Of a stretch of DNA of 64,000 nucleotides, positions 16,843 to 25,828 are shown in pieces. The notes under the pieces are model-generated. The model ran no database searches. It had not been told where the DNA came from and saw only the letters and a list, made by a program, of their open reading frames with translations. This DNA is from Halobellus sp. Atlit-31R (GTDB taxonomy: Archaea > Halobacteriota > Halobacteria > Halobacteriales > Haloferacaceae). The stretch is taken from assembly GCA_003665935.1 (NCBI GenBank), contig QPLR01000004.1, positions 1-64,000 of the forward strand, written 5' to 3'. The stretch's first letter is position 1. The number at the start of each line of letters is the position of its first letter. The position numbers were made by a program, and so were the translations under genes.

Positions 16843-17955
16843 TCAGGGCTCGCTCACGCGCAGGACGGGTTTGATCGTGTCGCCCTGCTCTGAGTCTTCG
16901 ACGGCCTGCTGGATCTCCTCGAAGTCGTAGTAGGTCACGAGTTCGTCGAACGGGAACTTCCCCTGGCGGTACAGTTCGATCAGGTCCGGGATGAACTCCT
17001 TGGGGTTGCTGTCGCCCTCGACGACGCCGGTGATCGACCGGCCGTTCAGAATGAGGTCGTTGACGTCGTAGCTCGCGCGGGTGCCGAGTGCCGGCGCGCC
17101 GACGACGCCGAGCGTCCCGCGCTGGGTCAGCACGTCGACGGCCTGCTCGGCGACGTCCGGTACGCCCGTCGATTCGACGGCGTAGTCGGCACCGCCGCCC
17201 GTCGCCTCCCGAACGGCTTCCGCGACGTCGTCGACGTCACCTGGGTTGACCGTCGCCGTCGCGCCGAGTTCCTCGGCCAGTTCCAGTCGGTTCTGCTTGA
17301 GGTCGATCGAGACGATGTCCGTGCAGCCCTTGAGGTCCGCGGCGAGCACCGCCGAGAGGCCGACGGAGCCGGCGCCGAAGACGGCGATCGAAGAGCCGGC
17401 CTGGGGGTCAAGCGAGTTGATGACCGCGCCCGCGCCCGTCTGGATCCCGCAGCCGAGCGGGCCGAGCAGTTCGAGCGGGACGTCGTCGTCGACGGCGACG
17501 ACGTTTCGTTCGGTCGCGATGGCGTGCGTTGCGAACGACGACTGTCCGAAGAACCGGCCGCTCAGCGTCTCCCCGTCGCGAGAGAGCGGCGAGGTGCCGT
17601 CCTCGGGTCGCTGCCCGGAGAAGTTGTGGGCGAAGAACGCCCCACAGTACGCCGGGTGCCCGTCGTTGCAGCTGTGACACTCGTCGTCGTAGTCGAAGCT
17701 CATTACCACGCGGTCGCCCGGTTCGACGTCGGTGACGCTGTCGCCGACCGCCTCGACGACGCCGGAGCCTTCGTGGCCCAACACGGCCGGCAGCGGTGTC
17801 GGATACAGCTGATCGCGGACGATCATATCCGTGTGACAGACGCCGACGCCGACGACCCGGACCAGCACCTCGTTGTCCTGCGGATCTTCCAGTTCGACGT
17901 CTTCGATGGTGAACGGTCCTTCCTCCTCAGTTACGACGGCAGCCTGTATCTGCAT
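16843..17955 (-). CDS. Zinc-dependent aryl/alkyl alcohol dehydrogenase (MDR family)
   Basis: This 370-aa enzyme oxidises an alcohol to an aldehyde with NAD(P). Catalytic zinc ligands are in GVGVCHTDM and GHEGSGVVE. The Rossmann motif is AVFGAGSVGLSA. The structural-zinc loop reads DECHSCNDGHPAYC, so three cysteines are kept while the first usual Cys is Asp. The GHPAYC and NFSGQRPEDG segments resemble benzyl/aryl-alcohol dehydrogenases, which fits the aromatic genes 8 kb away. A CATTTACC box near 17985 suggests its own promoter. Confidence 0.88.
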   Translation of the reverse strand: MQIQAAVVTEEEGPFTIEDVELEDPQDNEVLVRVVGVGVCHTDMIVRDQLYPTPLPAVLGHEGSGVVEAVGDSVTDVEPGDRVVMSFDYDDECHSCNDGHPAYCGAFFAHNFSGQRPEDGTSPLSRDGETLSGRFFGQSSFATHAIATERNVVAVDDDVPLELLGPLGCGIQTGAGAVINSLDPQAGSSIAVFGAGSVGLSAVLAADLKGCTDIVSIDLKQNRLELAEELGATATVNPGDVDDVAEAVREATGGGADYAVESTGVPDVAEQAVDVLTQRGTLGVVGAPALGTRASYDVNDLILNGRSITGVVEGDSNPKEFIPDLIELYRQGKFPFDELVTYYDFEEIQQAVEDSEQGDTIKPVLRVSEP

Positions 17956-18131
17956 CGTAAATCGTACTACGGCGGTATCTGTGGTAAATGTTATCAGTAA
18001 TTTATGACAGTTTGCAGCAAAAATGTATTATTCCGGGGTCCGAGACGAGAGCGGCGAGTCGAGCGGGAAAGACGGCGAGAGAATAGATAAGGCAGTGAAC
18101 TATACTCGAATGTTTACTTTTTAGTCGGCGT

Positions 18132-19004
18132 TCACGCCATCGATCGCCGTTGGCGCACCAGTTCGTTTGCGCGGTCGATCCACTCTTGGGCCTTGTTCTC
18201 CGTGACGTTCGCGGCCTCCGCGACGGTCGCCGAGTCGCTGTCGGCGAGACCGCCGAGCGTGTCGATCCCGGCCGATTCGAGGCGTTCGTGGTAGGTCGGG
18301 CCGAGACCGCTGATCCCCTCGATGTCCCGTTCTTCGGGGGTCTCCTCCGCCGACTCTTCGGGCGTTTCTTCCACGGCCTCCCGACTGCCTTCGGCCTCCG
18401 GTTCCCCGCCGGCCTGACCTGTCGTCAGCGATAGCTGTTCTAGCTGCTGTTCGATTTCGGAAAGGCGCTCGTCGAGTTCGGATCCTGGGTGAGCGCCCGC
18501 GCTCGCAGATTCGCCGGCAGTTTCTGCTGCCTCCCGGTCAGCCGTCCCCGCCCGCGCTTCCGGTCTGGTCTCGAACTCGGTGAGCGAGAGCTGCTGGAAC
18601 TGCTGGGATCGCTTTCGGACCTGTTCGAGGGCTCGGTCGATCGTGCGCCGGCGTTCGTAGAGGCGGTCCCGGCGCTCGAGGTTCTCCTGGTCGAACGGCG
18701 CTCCCTCGTCGATCAGATCTTCCACCTGCCGGTCGAGGCTCTCACGAAGCGTCCCGATGTCCTCGATGAAGGCGTCGAGTCGCGACTCCAGTTCCTCCGT
18801 CGAGCCGATCTCGGGGGCCGGCACGCCGAGCCGGTCGTGTTCTAACTCGACGACGTCGTCCGAGAGGACGTACTCCAGCCGCTCGTTCGGGACGTATCCC
18901 ACGGCGCCGTTGTCGTCCTCGCCGCCGAGCAGGATGATGCCCGTGTCGATCGCTTTGAAGTCTGTACAGTCGATCGTCAGTCCGTCTTCGCAGATTACTT
19001 TCAT
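18132..19004 (-). CDS. Helix-hairpin-helix protein with coiled coil
   Basis: This 290-aa acidic protein starts at ATG 19004 (MKVICEDGLTIDC). An N-terminal beta-rich domain of about 70 residues is followed by long charged helices likely to form coiled coils (about residues 75-145 and 180-205). A Glu-rich linker comes next, then a C-terminal HhH domain, IEGISGLGPTYHERLESAGI, of the type that binds DNA backbone. Partner and process are unknown; a nucleoid or repair role is plausible. It is divergent from the thioesterase gene across about 300 nt. Confidence 0.75.
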   Translation of the reverse strand: MKVICEDGLTIDCTDFKAIDTGIILLGGEDDNGAVGYVPNERLEYVLSDDVVELEHDRLGVPAPEIGSTEELESRLDAFIEDIGTLRESLDRQVEDLIDEGAPFDQENLERRDRLYERRRTIDRALEQVRKRSQQFQQLSLTEFETRPEARAGTADREAAETAGESASAGAHPGSELDERLSEIEQQLEQLSLTTGQAGGEPEAEGSREAVEETPEESAEETPEERDIEGISGLGPTYHERLESAGIDTLGGLADSDSATVAEAANVTENKAQEWIDRANELVRQRRSMA

Positions 19005-19302
19005 CGTCGTCGGGGGTCGCGGTAGTGCTCGCGGCCGCCGTGACCGGCCACACGAGGGGTGCAGGGCCGGAACGCGCGGCACGACGGTGCGTGACTCGCG
19101 CGGTAGCAATCACGAGAGAGCGGCAAAAGCGTAGTTTCGTGTTGACTGTGTATTCTGACGTTTCCGACGGTAAGCGGCTGTTTCGACCGCGCGAGCGAGC
19201 ACGGGGTGTTTACGCGCCGGTGATCGATCAGCCGACCGCTAGCGACGCCGATATCTTGCCGCCATCTAAACTATGTTGTCGTCGGCTGTCGACGCACGGG
19301 GT

Positions 19303-20148
19303 ATGCGAACTATCGACAGTCATCCGATCCGCTTCGGTGAGCTCGCCGGACCACTCGTCCATCACGCGATGTTCTTCGACTGGCAGTTGGTCTCGACGCA
19401 GGAGCTGGCCGCCGAGATCGACTATCCGTTCGAGGATCTCGTCGCCGCCGACGCCATCCCCTACGCGCCGGTGGGGCTGGACGCGACCGTCTATCGGTAT
19501 CCGACCTTCGGCGACGCCGTCTCCGTGGAGGTCACGCCGCTGCGCGTCGGGAACTCGAGCGTCGAACTGCTGTACGAGGCTGTCGACGAGGCGGGCGAGC
19601 CCTACTCGGAGGCGCGGATGACACACGTGACGATCGCCCCGGAGGGAGGCGCGCTGAGCCTCCCGGAGGCGACGCGGGAGCGACTCCGAGAGCTCCAGGC
19701 CGACCGCTCGGTCGACGTCGGGCCCGAAGGCGGCGCGCACAGCCCCGAGTCGTACCCCACGTTCGAGGAGTACTTCCGCGTACACAGTCCTCACATCGAG
19801 GGGTCGGAGCTGGCGTACTTCGAGGAGTACCCCCGCTTCGCCGACGTCGCGCTCGAATCGTTCGTCGCGAACGCCGGTCCTCGGCTGAGCGACCTGGCCG
19901 GCGAGCGACAGCCGTTCCGCCTGCGGGACTGGCACTGGGAGTTCAAATCGCCCGTCCACTTCGACTCGCTGCTCGAAGTCGAATGCGACGTCGAGGCGGT
20001 CGACGAGGAGCGAATCCGCATCGCGCACACGTTCCGGACCGACGGCGAGACGCGTATCGAGGGCATCTCCGAGTACGGCTGTTTCGACCGCGCAGGCGAC
20101 CCCACGACGTTCACAGACGCGATGTGCGCCCCGTTCGAGGAAGTGTAA
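19303..20148 (+). CDS. Double-hotdog acyl-CoA thioesterase-like protein
   Basis: This 281-aa protein has two hotdog-like halves (about residues 10-130 and 170-280). The first contains HHAMFFDWQLVSTQELA, and later DATVYRYPTFGDAVSVEV resembles acyl-ACP/4-hydroxybenzoyl-CoA thioesterases. I chose ATG 19303 because a TCTAAAC box at about 19265 places transcription start near 19294. It converges with the MaoC-type hydratase gene with only 4 nt between stops. It may recycle CoA from a dead-end aryl- or acyl-CoA of the adjacent pathway. Confidence 0.72.
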   Translation: MRTIDSHPIRFGELAGPLVHHAMFFDWQLVSTQELAAEIDYPFEDLVAADAIPYAPVGLDATVYRYPTFGDAVSVEVTPLRVGNSSVELLYEAVDEAGEPYSEARMTHVTIAPEGGALSLPEATRERLRELQADRSVDVGPEGGAHSPESYPTFEEYFRVHSPHIEGSELAYFEEYPRFADVALESFVANAGPRLSDLAGERQPFRLRDWHWEFKSPVHFDSLLEVECDVEAVDEERIRIAHTFRTDGETRIEGISEYGCFDRAGDPTTFTDAMCAPFEEV

Positions 20149-20152
20149 GGAG

Positions 20153-20626
20153 CTAGTCGGTCCCGGCCGACCACGCGCCGCCGCCGGCCCGAGTGAGAAA
20201 GATGTTCGTCGACAGCCAGTAGATCACTTCGTCGCCGTCGTCGTTCTCGGCGGTGACTTCGAGATCGACGTAGCCGCGGTCTTCGCGGCTGCTCGACGGC
20301 ATCTTGTCCGCGACGTCGAGTTCGACGCCGACAGTGTCGCCCGGCCGGACCGGCGTCTGCCAGCGGAGTTCCTCCAGCCCGAACGAGCCCAGCGTCGCCG
20401 TCTCCCGCAGGAAGCCCTCGACGAGAAGCGCCATACAGGCGCCGGCGGTGTGCCAACCGCTGGCGATCAGCCCGCCGTACATCGTCTCCGCGGCCACGTC
20501 CGGATCGGTATGGATGCGCTGTGGGTCGTAGCGGCGGGCGAACGACAGCAGCTCCTCGCGCTCGGCCGTGTACGAACCGAGATCGTGGGTCTCGCCGGCG
20601 GCGATGTCCTCGAAGTACCGGACCAC
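20153..20626 (-). CDS. MaoC-type enoyl-CoA hydratase
   Basis: This 157-aa single-hotdog protein carries the hydratase-2 motif as YDPQRIHTDPDVAAET, with Asp and His in the usual places, followed by GGLIASGWHTAG. It should hydrate an unsaturated acyl-CoA. It is the last gene of the Liv-type transporter operon, 4 nt after livF, so its substrate probably derives from the imported compound. In bacterial phenylacetate degradation a MaoC domain opens the oxepin ring as part of PaaZ; here it stands alone. Confidence 0.85.
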   Translation of the reverse strand: MVRYFEDIAAGETHDLGSYTAEREELLSFARRYDPQRIHTDPDVAAETMYGGLIASGWHTAGACMALLVEGFLRETATLGSFGLEELRWQTPVRPGDTVGVELDVADKMPSSSREDRGYVDLEVTAENDDGDEVIYWLSTNIFLTRAGGGAWSAGTD

Positions 20627-20630
20627 GGGC

Positions 20631-21323
20631 TTACAGGTACGCTTCCTTGACGTGGTCGCTCTCGAGGAGGTCCTGTCCGTTGTCCTCGCGGACGACGCGT
20701 CCGTTTTCGAGGAGATACGCGCGCTCGGCCATCGCGAGCGCGCGGTTGACGTGCTGTTCGACCAGGAGGACGGTGATCTCCTCGCTGATCTCCTGGATCT
20801 TCTCGAAGACGCGGTCGGTGATCTGCGGCGCGAGGCCCTCGGACGGTTCGTCGAGCGCGAGGATCTTCGGTTGGGCCATCAGTCCCCGACCGATCGCGAG
20901 CATCTGCTGTTGCCCGCCGCTCATCGACTCGGCGCGCTGGTCCTCGCGTTCCTCGAGGATCGGGAACAGCTCGAAGACCTCCTGCATCGTCGCTTCGAGG
21001 TCGTCGCGCTTCGTGTACGCGCCCATCTCCAGATTCTCGCGGACGGTCATATCACCGAAGAGGTTCCGTTCCTCGGAGACGTGGACGAAGCCGCGGCGCA
21101 CGATGTCGGAGGGTTCGAGCGTGGACGCGTCCTCGTCCCAGACGCGGACCGAACCGGCGTCGACGGGGTGGAGTCCGGACATCACTCGCAGCAGCGTCGA
21201 CTTCCCCGCGCCGTTGGGGCCGACGATCGAGACGACGCCGTCGTCCTCTGTGACCTCGAAGTCGAGATCCCAGATCACCTGGATGTTGCCGTAGGAGACG
21301 TCGATGCCGTCGAGTTGGATCAC
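20631..21323 (-). CDS. livF: Branched-chain amino acid-type ABC transporter ATPase LivF
   Basis: This 230-aa ATPase has Walker A GPNGAGKST, signature MSGGQQQMLAIGRGLM, Walker B ILALDEPSEGLAP and the switch His in VEQHVNRA. It matches LivF in length and in the C-terminal segment ENGRVVREDNGQDLL. The family imports branched-chain amino acids, amides, urea and many aromatic acids. The start overlaps the end of livG by 4 nt. Confidence 0.92.
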   Translation of the reverse strand: MIQLDGIDVSYGNIQVIWDLDFEVTEDDGVVSIVGPNGAGKSTLLRVMSGLHPVDAGSVRVWDEDASTLEPSDIVRRGFVHVSEERNLFGDMTVRENLEMGAYTKRDDLEATMQEVFELFPILEEREDQRAESMSGGQQQMLAIGRGLMAQPKILALDEPSEGLAPQITDRVFEKIQEISEEITVLLVEQHVNRALAMAERAYLLENGRVVREDNGQDLLESDHVKEAYL

Positions 21324-22048
21324 GAGTGGTCCTCCCCGAGGTAGGCGTCGGCGACAGTCGCGTCGTTTTGGATCTCTTCGGGCGTCCCCTCGGCGATCTT
21401 GCGGCCGCTCTTGAGGACGATGATGCGGTCTGCGGTTCCCATGATGGCGTCCATAATGTGTTCGATCCAGAAGACCGAGATGCCGCGTTCGTCGCGGAGT
21501 CGGCGGATCGTGTTCGAGAGTTCGCTGATCTCGCCGGGCGTGAGGCCGCTGGCGATCTCGTCGAGGAGGACGAGATCGGGGTCGGATGCGACGGTCCGAG
21601 CGAGTTCGAGCTGCTTCTGCTGGGCGATCGGCAGGTTCGCCGCCTCCATCTCGGCCTTCTCTTCGAGGCCCACGAACGCCAGCGCCTCGCGTGCGCGGTC
21701 TTCTGCCTCCTCTTGGGAGATCGACTCGTCGGTGCCGAAGAGCGCGCCCGCGACGGCGTTCTCGAAGACGGTCATCTCGCCGAAGACGCGGACGATCTGG
21801 AAGGTGCGAAGCAGCCCCGAGCGAGCGATCTCGTGGGTCTCGAGCGCGACGATGTCGTCGCCGTTGAACGTGATCTCGGTGTCCTCTTCGGGGTCGAGAA
21901 CGCCCGTGATCGTGTTGAACAGCGTCGTCTTCCCAGCGCCGTTCGGGCCGATGAGAGCGACGATCTCGCCACGTCCGATCTCCAGGTCGACCCCGTCGAT
22001 GGCGACGAGACCGCCGAACTTCTTGCGGATGTTCGCGGCCTTAAGCAT
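21320..22048 (-). CDS. livG: Branched-chain amino acid-type ABC transporter ATPase LivG
   Basis: This 242-aa ATPase has Walker A GPNGAGKTT and Walker B LVLLDEIASGL. The signature region is atypical: LPIAQQKQLELARTVAS carries PIAQQKQ in place of the usual LSYGxQR, which is common in LivG-like proteins but weak here. The LivG segment RTFQIVRVFGEMTVFENA is conserved. A 102-nt gap to livM contains GTTATTAC near 22075 on the minus strand, so a secondary promoter is possible. Confidence 0.9.
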   Translation of the reverse strand: MLKAANIRKKFGGLVAIDGVDLEIGRGEIVALIGPNGAGKTTLFNTITGVLDPEEDTEITFNGDDIVALETHEIARSGLLRTFQIVRVFGEMTVFENAVAGALFGTDESISQEEAEDRAREALAFVGLEEKAEMEAANLPIAQQKQLELARTVASDPDLVLLDEIASGLTPGEISELSNTIRRLRDERGISVFWIEHIMDAIMGTADRIIVLKSGRKIAEGTPEEIQNDATVADAYLGEDHS

Positions 22049-22150
22049 TGGTACCTATATACAGACCACCATTGTGTAATAACGGTTTTGCTCGGAGAGC
22101 CGTGCTGCGGCGGTCTACTCAGTGCAGTGAAACGAAAATCGGGGAGACGG

Positions 22151-23176
22151 TCAGCTCTCGGCGTCGGCTTCGGCAGGCGTCCCGCCGTTGCCGCCGCCGA
22201 GCGAGATGTCCCGCTCCTCGAGCAGTTCCTCGACGGCGACGATGACGCCGCTGCGGAAGTAGAGGAACAGGATGATAAGCAGCGCGCCGAAGATGGCAGT
22301 CCGCCAGTTCGCCGCGTACGTCCCGAGCGCGGCCTCGATGACCTCGACGATCACCGCACCGACGATCGGACCGTACGTCTGCCGGATCCCGCCGACGATG
22401 AGCACGATCAGCGCGATGACGTCGACCGCGAGGAACGTGAAGATCGAGGGCGTGATGTAGGACGCCTCGCGGGCCAAGAGCGTGCCCGCGATGGCGATGA
22501 GCACGCCCGCGATGAAGCCGGCGATCGCCTTGTACCGGACCACGTTGATCCCGATCGACTCGGCGGCCAGTTCGTCCTCGCGGATCGCCTCGAAGGCGAT
22601 GCCGTAGCGGGAGGAGTTGATCAGCCAGAGGTACAGCACCATCCCGGCGAGCAGGAACGCGAGGATGACGTAGTAGAGGACCACCGTCGTGGAGACGCCG
22701 ACGGCGTCGGCGGCACCCGAAATCGAGAACAGTTCGTACGGGAAGCCCGTCGAACCGCCCGTGAGATCGCGAGCGCCGATGAACGCCTCCGCGAACACCA
22801 GCTGAAGGTTCAGCGTCAGGATCGAGATGAGGATGACCGTGAAGCGCCGGCGGGCCGACACCCAGCTCACGGAGAGCCCGATGATACCGCAGAGGAGCGC
22901 TGCGGCCGGGAGCGCGATCCAGGCCGAGATCCCGACCATATCGGCGATCAGTGCGGTCGTGTACGCACCGACGCCGCCGAGACCGCCCATGAAGAGGAAC
23001 AGCTGGTCGTTGTGGCCGAACACGATGTTCAGCGCGAGCGCGAAGAGCGCGAAGAGCAGGATCCGCGAGAGCACGCCGACGTAGTATCCGCTGCCCAGCA
23101 CCGGAAGCGGTGCGAGCACGAAGAGGATGCCCACGAACGCGAGTTTCCGCGCTCCCGGGAGGAGGTCGGTGTTCAC
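22151..23176 (-). CDS. livM: Branched-chain amino acid-type ABC transporter permease LivM
   Basis: This 341-aa membrane permease has about nine hydrophobic segments and the LivM core FGHNDQLFLFMGGLGGVGAY and EDELAAESIGINVVRYK. A short polar tail with GGGNGG follows the last helix. It overlaps livH by 4 nt. Confidence 0.9.
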   Translation of the reverse strand: MNTDLLPGARKLAFVGILFVLAPLPVLGSGYYVGVLSRILLFALFALALNIVFGHNDQLFLFMGGLGGVGAYTTALIADMVGISAWIALPAAALLCGIIGLSVSWVSARRRFTVILISILTLNLQLVFAEAFIGARDLTGGSTGFPYELFSISGAADAVGVSTTVVLYYVILAFLLAGMVLYLWLINSSRYGIAFEAIREDELAAESIGINVVRYKAIAGFIAGVLIAIAGTLLAREASYITPSIFTFLAVDVIALIVLIVGGIRQTYGPIVGAVIVEVIEAALGTYAANWRTAIFGALLIILFLYFRSGVIVAVEELLEERDISLGGGNGGTPAEADAES

Positions 23177-24036
23177 GACGACATCACCTCCGGACGGATG
23201 AGCAGGACGACGATCGCCGTCCCGAAGAGGATGATCGTCGCGAAGTACGAGCCGATGAAGAAGTTCGCGAGCGTGTTGACCAGTCCCAGAAAGAGGCCGG
23301 CGACGACAGCGCCGACCAAGCTCCGGACGCCGCCCACGATCGAGACGATGAGTGCGAACGTGGTGAACTGGAAGCTATTCGCGACGCTGACGTTCGACCG
23401 GGCGGCCGTGAGGATGCCCGCGAGGCCGGCGACGAGTGCCGAGAGGACGAACACCAGCGTGCGGACCTTCCGCGGGTCGATCCCGACCAAACGCGCGCCG
23501 CGCTCGTCCTGGAAGATCGTCCGCGTCGCCTTCCCCAGGAAGGTGCGGTTCAGGAAGAGGAACAGGACCGCGATGACCGCTCCGGCGACGGCGATGCTCA
23601 CGACCGAAGAGCCTGTGACGACGGTCGCGCCGACGTCGATCGGCGAGATGTTGAGCGGCAGCGAGTACCGCGAGGCGACGTAGTTGACCATGATCCCCTC
23701 GAGCAGCACCGTGAGCCCGAGCGTCGTGAAGATACCGAGCAGGATCCGCTCTTCGCCCTCCGAGCGGTAGACGAGCGAGAGGAGCGTCCGGTCGATAAAG
23801 AGCCCGAAGACCCCGACGAAGGCGAGCCCCGCCAGAATCGCGATCGGTAGCGACATCCCACTGTCGATCAACAGCGCGGCCGTGATCGCCGCGATGACTG
23901 CGAACGCGCCGATCGCGAGGTTCAGCACCTCACCTAACCCGTACACCAGCGTGATCCCGACCCCGAGAAGCGCCAGGGACGCGCCGAACGCGAGCCCGTC
24001 GACGGCCAGGGCCGCCAATGTGCTAACTGTTACCAT
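23173..24036 (-). CDS. livH: Branched-chain amino acid-type ABC transporter permease LivH
   Basis: This 287-aa membrane permease has eight hydrophobic segments. LivH features include LVYGLGEVLNLAIGAF near the N-terminus and TIFQDERGARLVGID in the cytoplasmic EAA-like loop. It should pair with LivM. The gap to the upstream binding-protein gene is about 160 nt. Confidence 0.9.
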   Translation of the reverse strand: MVTVSTLAALAVDGLAFGASLALLGVGITLVYGLGEVLNLAIGAFAVIAAITAALLIDSGMSLPIAILAGLAFVGVFGLFIDRTLLSLVYRSEGEERILLGIFTTLGLTVLLEGIMVNYVASRYSLPLNISPIDVGATVVTGSSVVSIAVAGAVIAVLFLFLNRTFLGKATRTIFQDERGARLVGIDPRKVRTLVFVLSALVAGLAGILTAARSNVSVANSFQFTTFALIVSIVGGVRSLVGAVVAGLFLGLVNTLANFFIGSYFATIILFGTAIVVLLIRPEVMSS

Positions 24037-24200
24037 CTAATGCCACCGATTACGGAGACCAGTGTATACTTTTCGACTTCCAGCGTGCGTTCGTGTGGAA
24101 TTGATGTCATAGTAGTGGAGCAAAAAACGGTACGACAGCGGACGGAGGCCGTACACCGTGTCGGGGAGACGGGCCGACGCGGCACCGACCCCGGCTCTGT

Positions 24201-25475
24201 TCAGACCTCTGGCGGGAGCGCCGGAAGCGTATCGGTCCGGAAGACCTCTTCGAGGCTGTAGTTGCCGTCGGGGTAGTACGACGGCGCATCCAGCGAGAAC
24301 GTGCTGTAGAGCTGACGCTGGTTCTTGAGTTCGCCGTACTCGGAGTACTGGATCGGCTCGGGGAACAGCGTATCGAACTCGATGCTCCGGATCGCTTCGG
24401 TGATCGCTTCGGGGTCGGCTTCGCCGGCGTTCTCGATCGCCTGCGCGATCAGTTTGCCGGTGACGTAGCCGTAGGAGGTGTGAGTGTCGAACTGGCTGCC
24501 CTCCTGCTCGCCGAACCGCTGGGCCACTTCGGCGTACTCGTCCGTGTAGACGTCGCTCATATGAATGTGCGTGAAGCCGCGGCTCGCGTTCTCACCCAGC
24601 GCCGAGCGGATGACGGCCGGGGGGAGTCCGGGACCCGTAATCACTTCCGGCTCGTAGCCCAGTTCGTAGAGCTGTTGGGTGATCGTCAGCGAACCAGGGG
24701 GGTGTCCGGTCGCGACGACCATCTCGACGTCCTGCGACATCCGGCGGATGTACGAGGAGAAGTCGCTGGCACCGACGGGCGCGACCTGCACGTCGATGTC
24801 GACATCGAAGTTCTCCTCGATGCCGGTCTTGACCGACTGCCCCCAGGCGTAGTCGCCGACGATCGCGCCGACGGACTGGTAGCCGGCGTCGTTGACGAGC
24901 TGTGCCTGCGCCTGCATCGTCGTCGCCGCCGGCAGGAGTCCCACGCGGAAGGAGTGCAGCGTCTCCTCGGTGATCGTCTCGTCGGACCCGGCCATGTGCA
25001 TCAGCATCGGGATTCCGAGCTCCTGGGCAGTGCGGGACGTGCGGATCCCGACGTCGGAGCTCACCGGGCCGGTCGCGGCCACGATGTCGTTCTGCTCGGC
25101 GAACCGCTCGAAGATCGCGGACGCCTCCGCGGGGTCGCTCTCGGAGTTCGCCTCCACGATGTTCAGCTGTCGGCCGCCGAGGACGCCCCCATCGGCGTTG
25201 ATTTCCTGCACCGCGAACGCGAGCCCGGCGGAGTGAGCCTGCCCCCAGGGGGTGAACCCGCCCGAGAGCGGCTGGACCGAGCCGATGTTGATGGCGTCCC
25301 CGCTGCCACCGCCCCCGCCGGTCTCGGTCGCGGTGTCGCCGCCGTCCCCGCTGGTCTCGGTCGCGGTGTCGCCGCCGTCCCCACCGTTGCCCGAACAGCC
25401 CGCGAGGAGTCCGATCGTCGCGGCTCCGCCAGTCGCTTTCAGAATCGACCGTCTGTCGAAGGTCTTCCTTGACAT
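24201..25475 (-). CDS. Liv-type ABC transporter substrate-binding lipoprotein
   Basis: This 424-aa extracellular protein of the Peripla_BP_6 type captures the ligand for the Liv system. The leader has RRSILKATGG (Tat-like) and lipobox LLAGC. A Gly/Thr/Glu-rich linker follows, made partly by a 33-nt DNA repeat at 25320-25385. The mature part begins INIGSVQPLSGGFTPWG. I chose ATG 25475 because a minus-strand TTAAAA box at 25504-25509 predicts initiation near 25480; ATG 25487 lies upstream of that point. Ligand is unknown, but aromatic acids are plausible from the context. Confidence 0.88.
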   Translation of the reverse strand: MSRKTFDRRSILKATGGAATIGLLAGCSGNGGDGGDTATETSGDGGDTATETGGGGGSGDAINIGSVQPLSGGFTPWGQAHSAGLAFAVQEINADGGVLGGRQLNIVEANSESDPAEASAIFERFAEQNDIVAATGPVSSDVGIRTSRTAQELGIPMLMHMAGSDETITEETLHSFRVGLLPAATTMQAQAQLVNDAGYQSVGAIVGDYAWGQSVKTGIEENFDVDIDVQVAPVGASDFSSYIRRMSQDVEMVVATGHPPGSLTITQQLYELGYEPEVITGPGLPPAVIRSALGENASRGFTHIHMSDVYTDEYAEVAQRFGEQEGSQFDTHTSYGYVTGKLIAQAIENAGEADPEAITEAIRSIEFDTLFPEPIQYSEYGELKNQRQLYSTFSLDAPSYYPDGNYSLEEVFRTDTLPALPPEV

Positions 25476-25828
25476 TGTCATCATCATTCACTGTGTAATG
25501 GGATTTTAATGTGACGGTTTGTATCATACATCATACGTGATACTGCAGTGTGAGAAGACGCAACAGACGGATTCTGTCTCGAAATCGCCGAAGTCGCGGC
25601 AAGAATTGGATAACCAGACAACCACGAGACACGTATCGAGTCCCGACGGGGGGTGTCGGGGCTCGCGCGCGTCACACGGTGAGAGAACCAGCAGGGGTGA
25701 GAGAACCAGCAGGGTGCCGAACGGTCAAACTGTGCGACGCCGTGACGGTACCCGAATGTGTGGACTGTTCGTCTGTGACATCCGACCGCAAACTATTTGC
25801 TGATAAATTCTGATACTCGAAGTAAGCG
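25476..25828. other. Regulatory gap between the Liv-type operon and the aryl-CoA ligase
   Basis: The two genes diverge here. Besides the operator-like inverted repeat, the gap has a perfect tandem duplication of an 18-nt unit, ggtgagagaaccagcagg, at 25678-25695 and 25696-25713. An AT-rich segment at about 25787-25806 is the probable TATA region of the ligase gene. Short ORFs of up to 94 codons show no domain and are not called. Confidence 0.5.
25504..25543 (-). promoter_or_regulatory. Promoter and candidate operator of the Liv-type operon
   Basis: TTAAAA (minus strand, 25504-25509) is a TATA-like box. Directly upstream, GTATCA (25521-25526) and TGATAC (25538-25543) form a perfect 6-bp inverted repeat with an 11-nt spacer. 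A regulator dimer bound here would sit next to the basal promoter. No gene for such a regulator is adjacent. Confidence 0.5.

Noticed and set aside
21326-23683. A 785-codon frame opposite livG and livM
   Set aside because: Arg/Asp/Glu-rich shadow of two well-supported ABC transporter genes; crosses their junction and promoter without domain structure.
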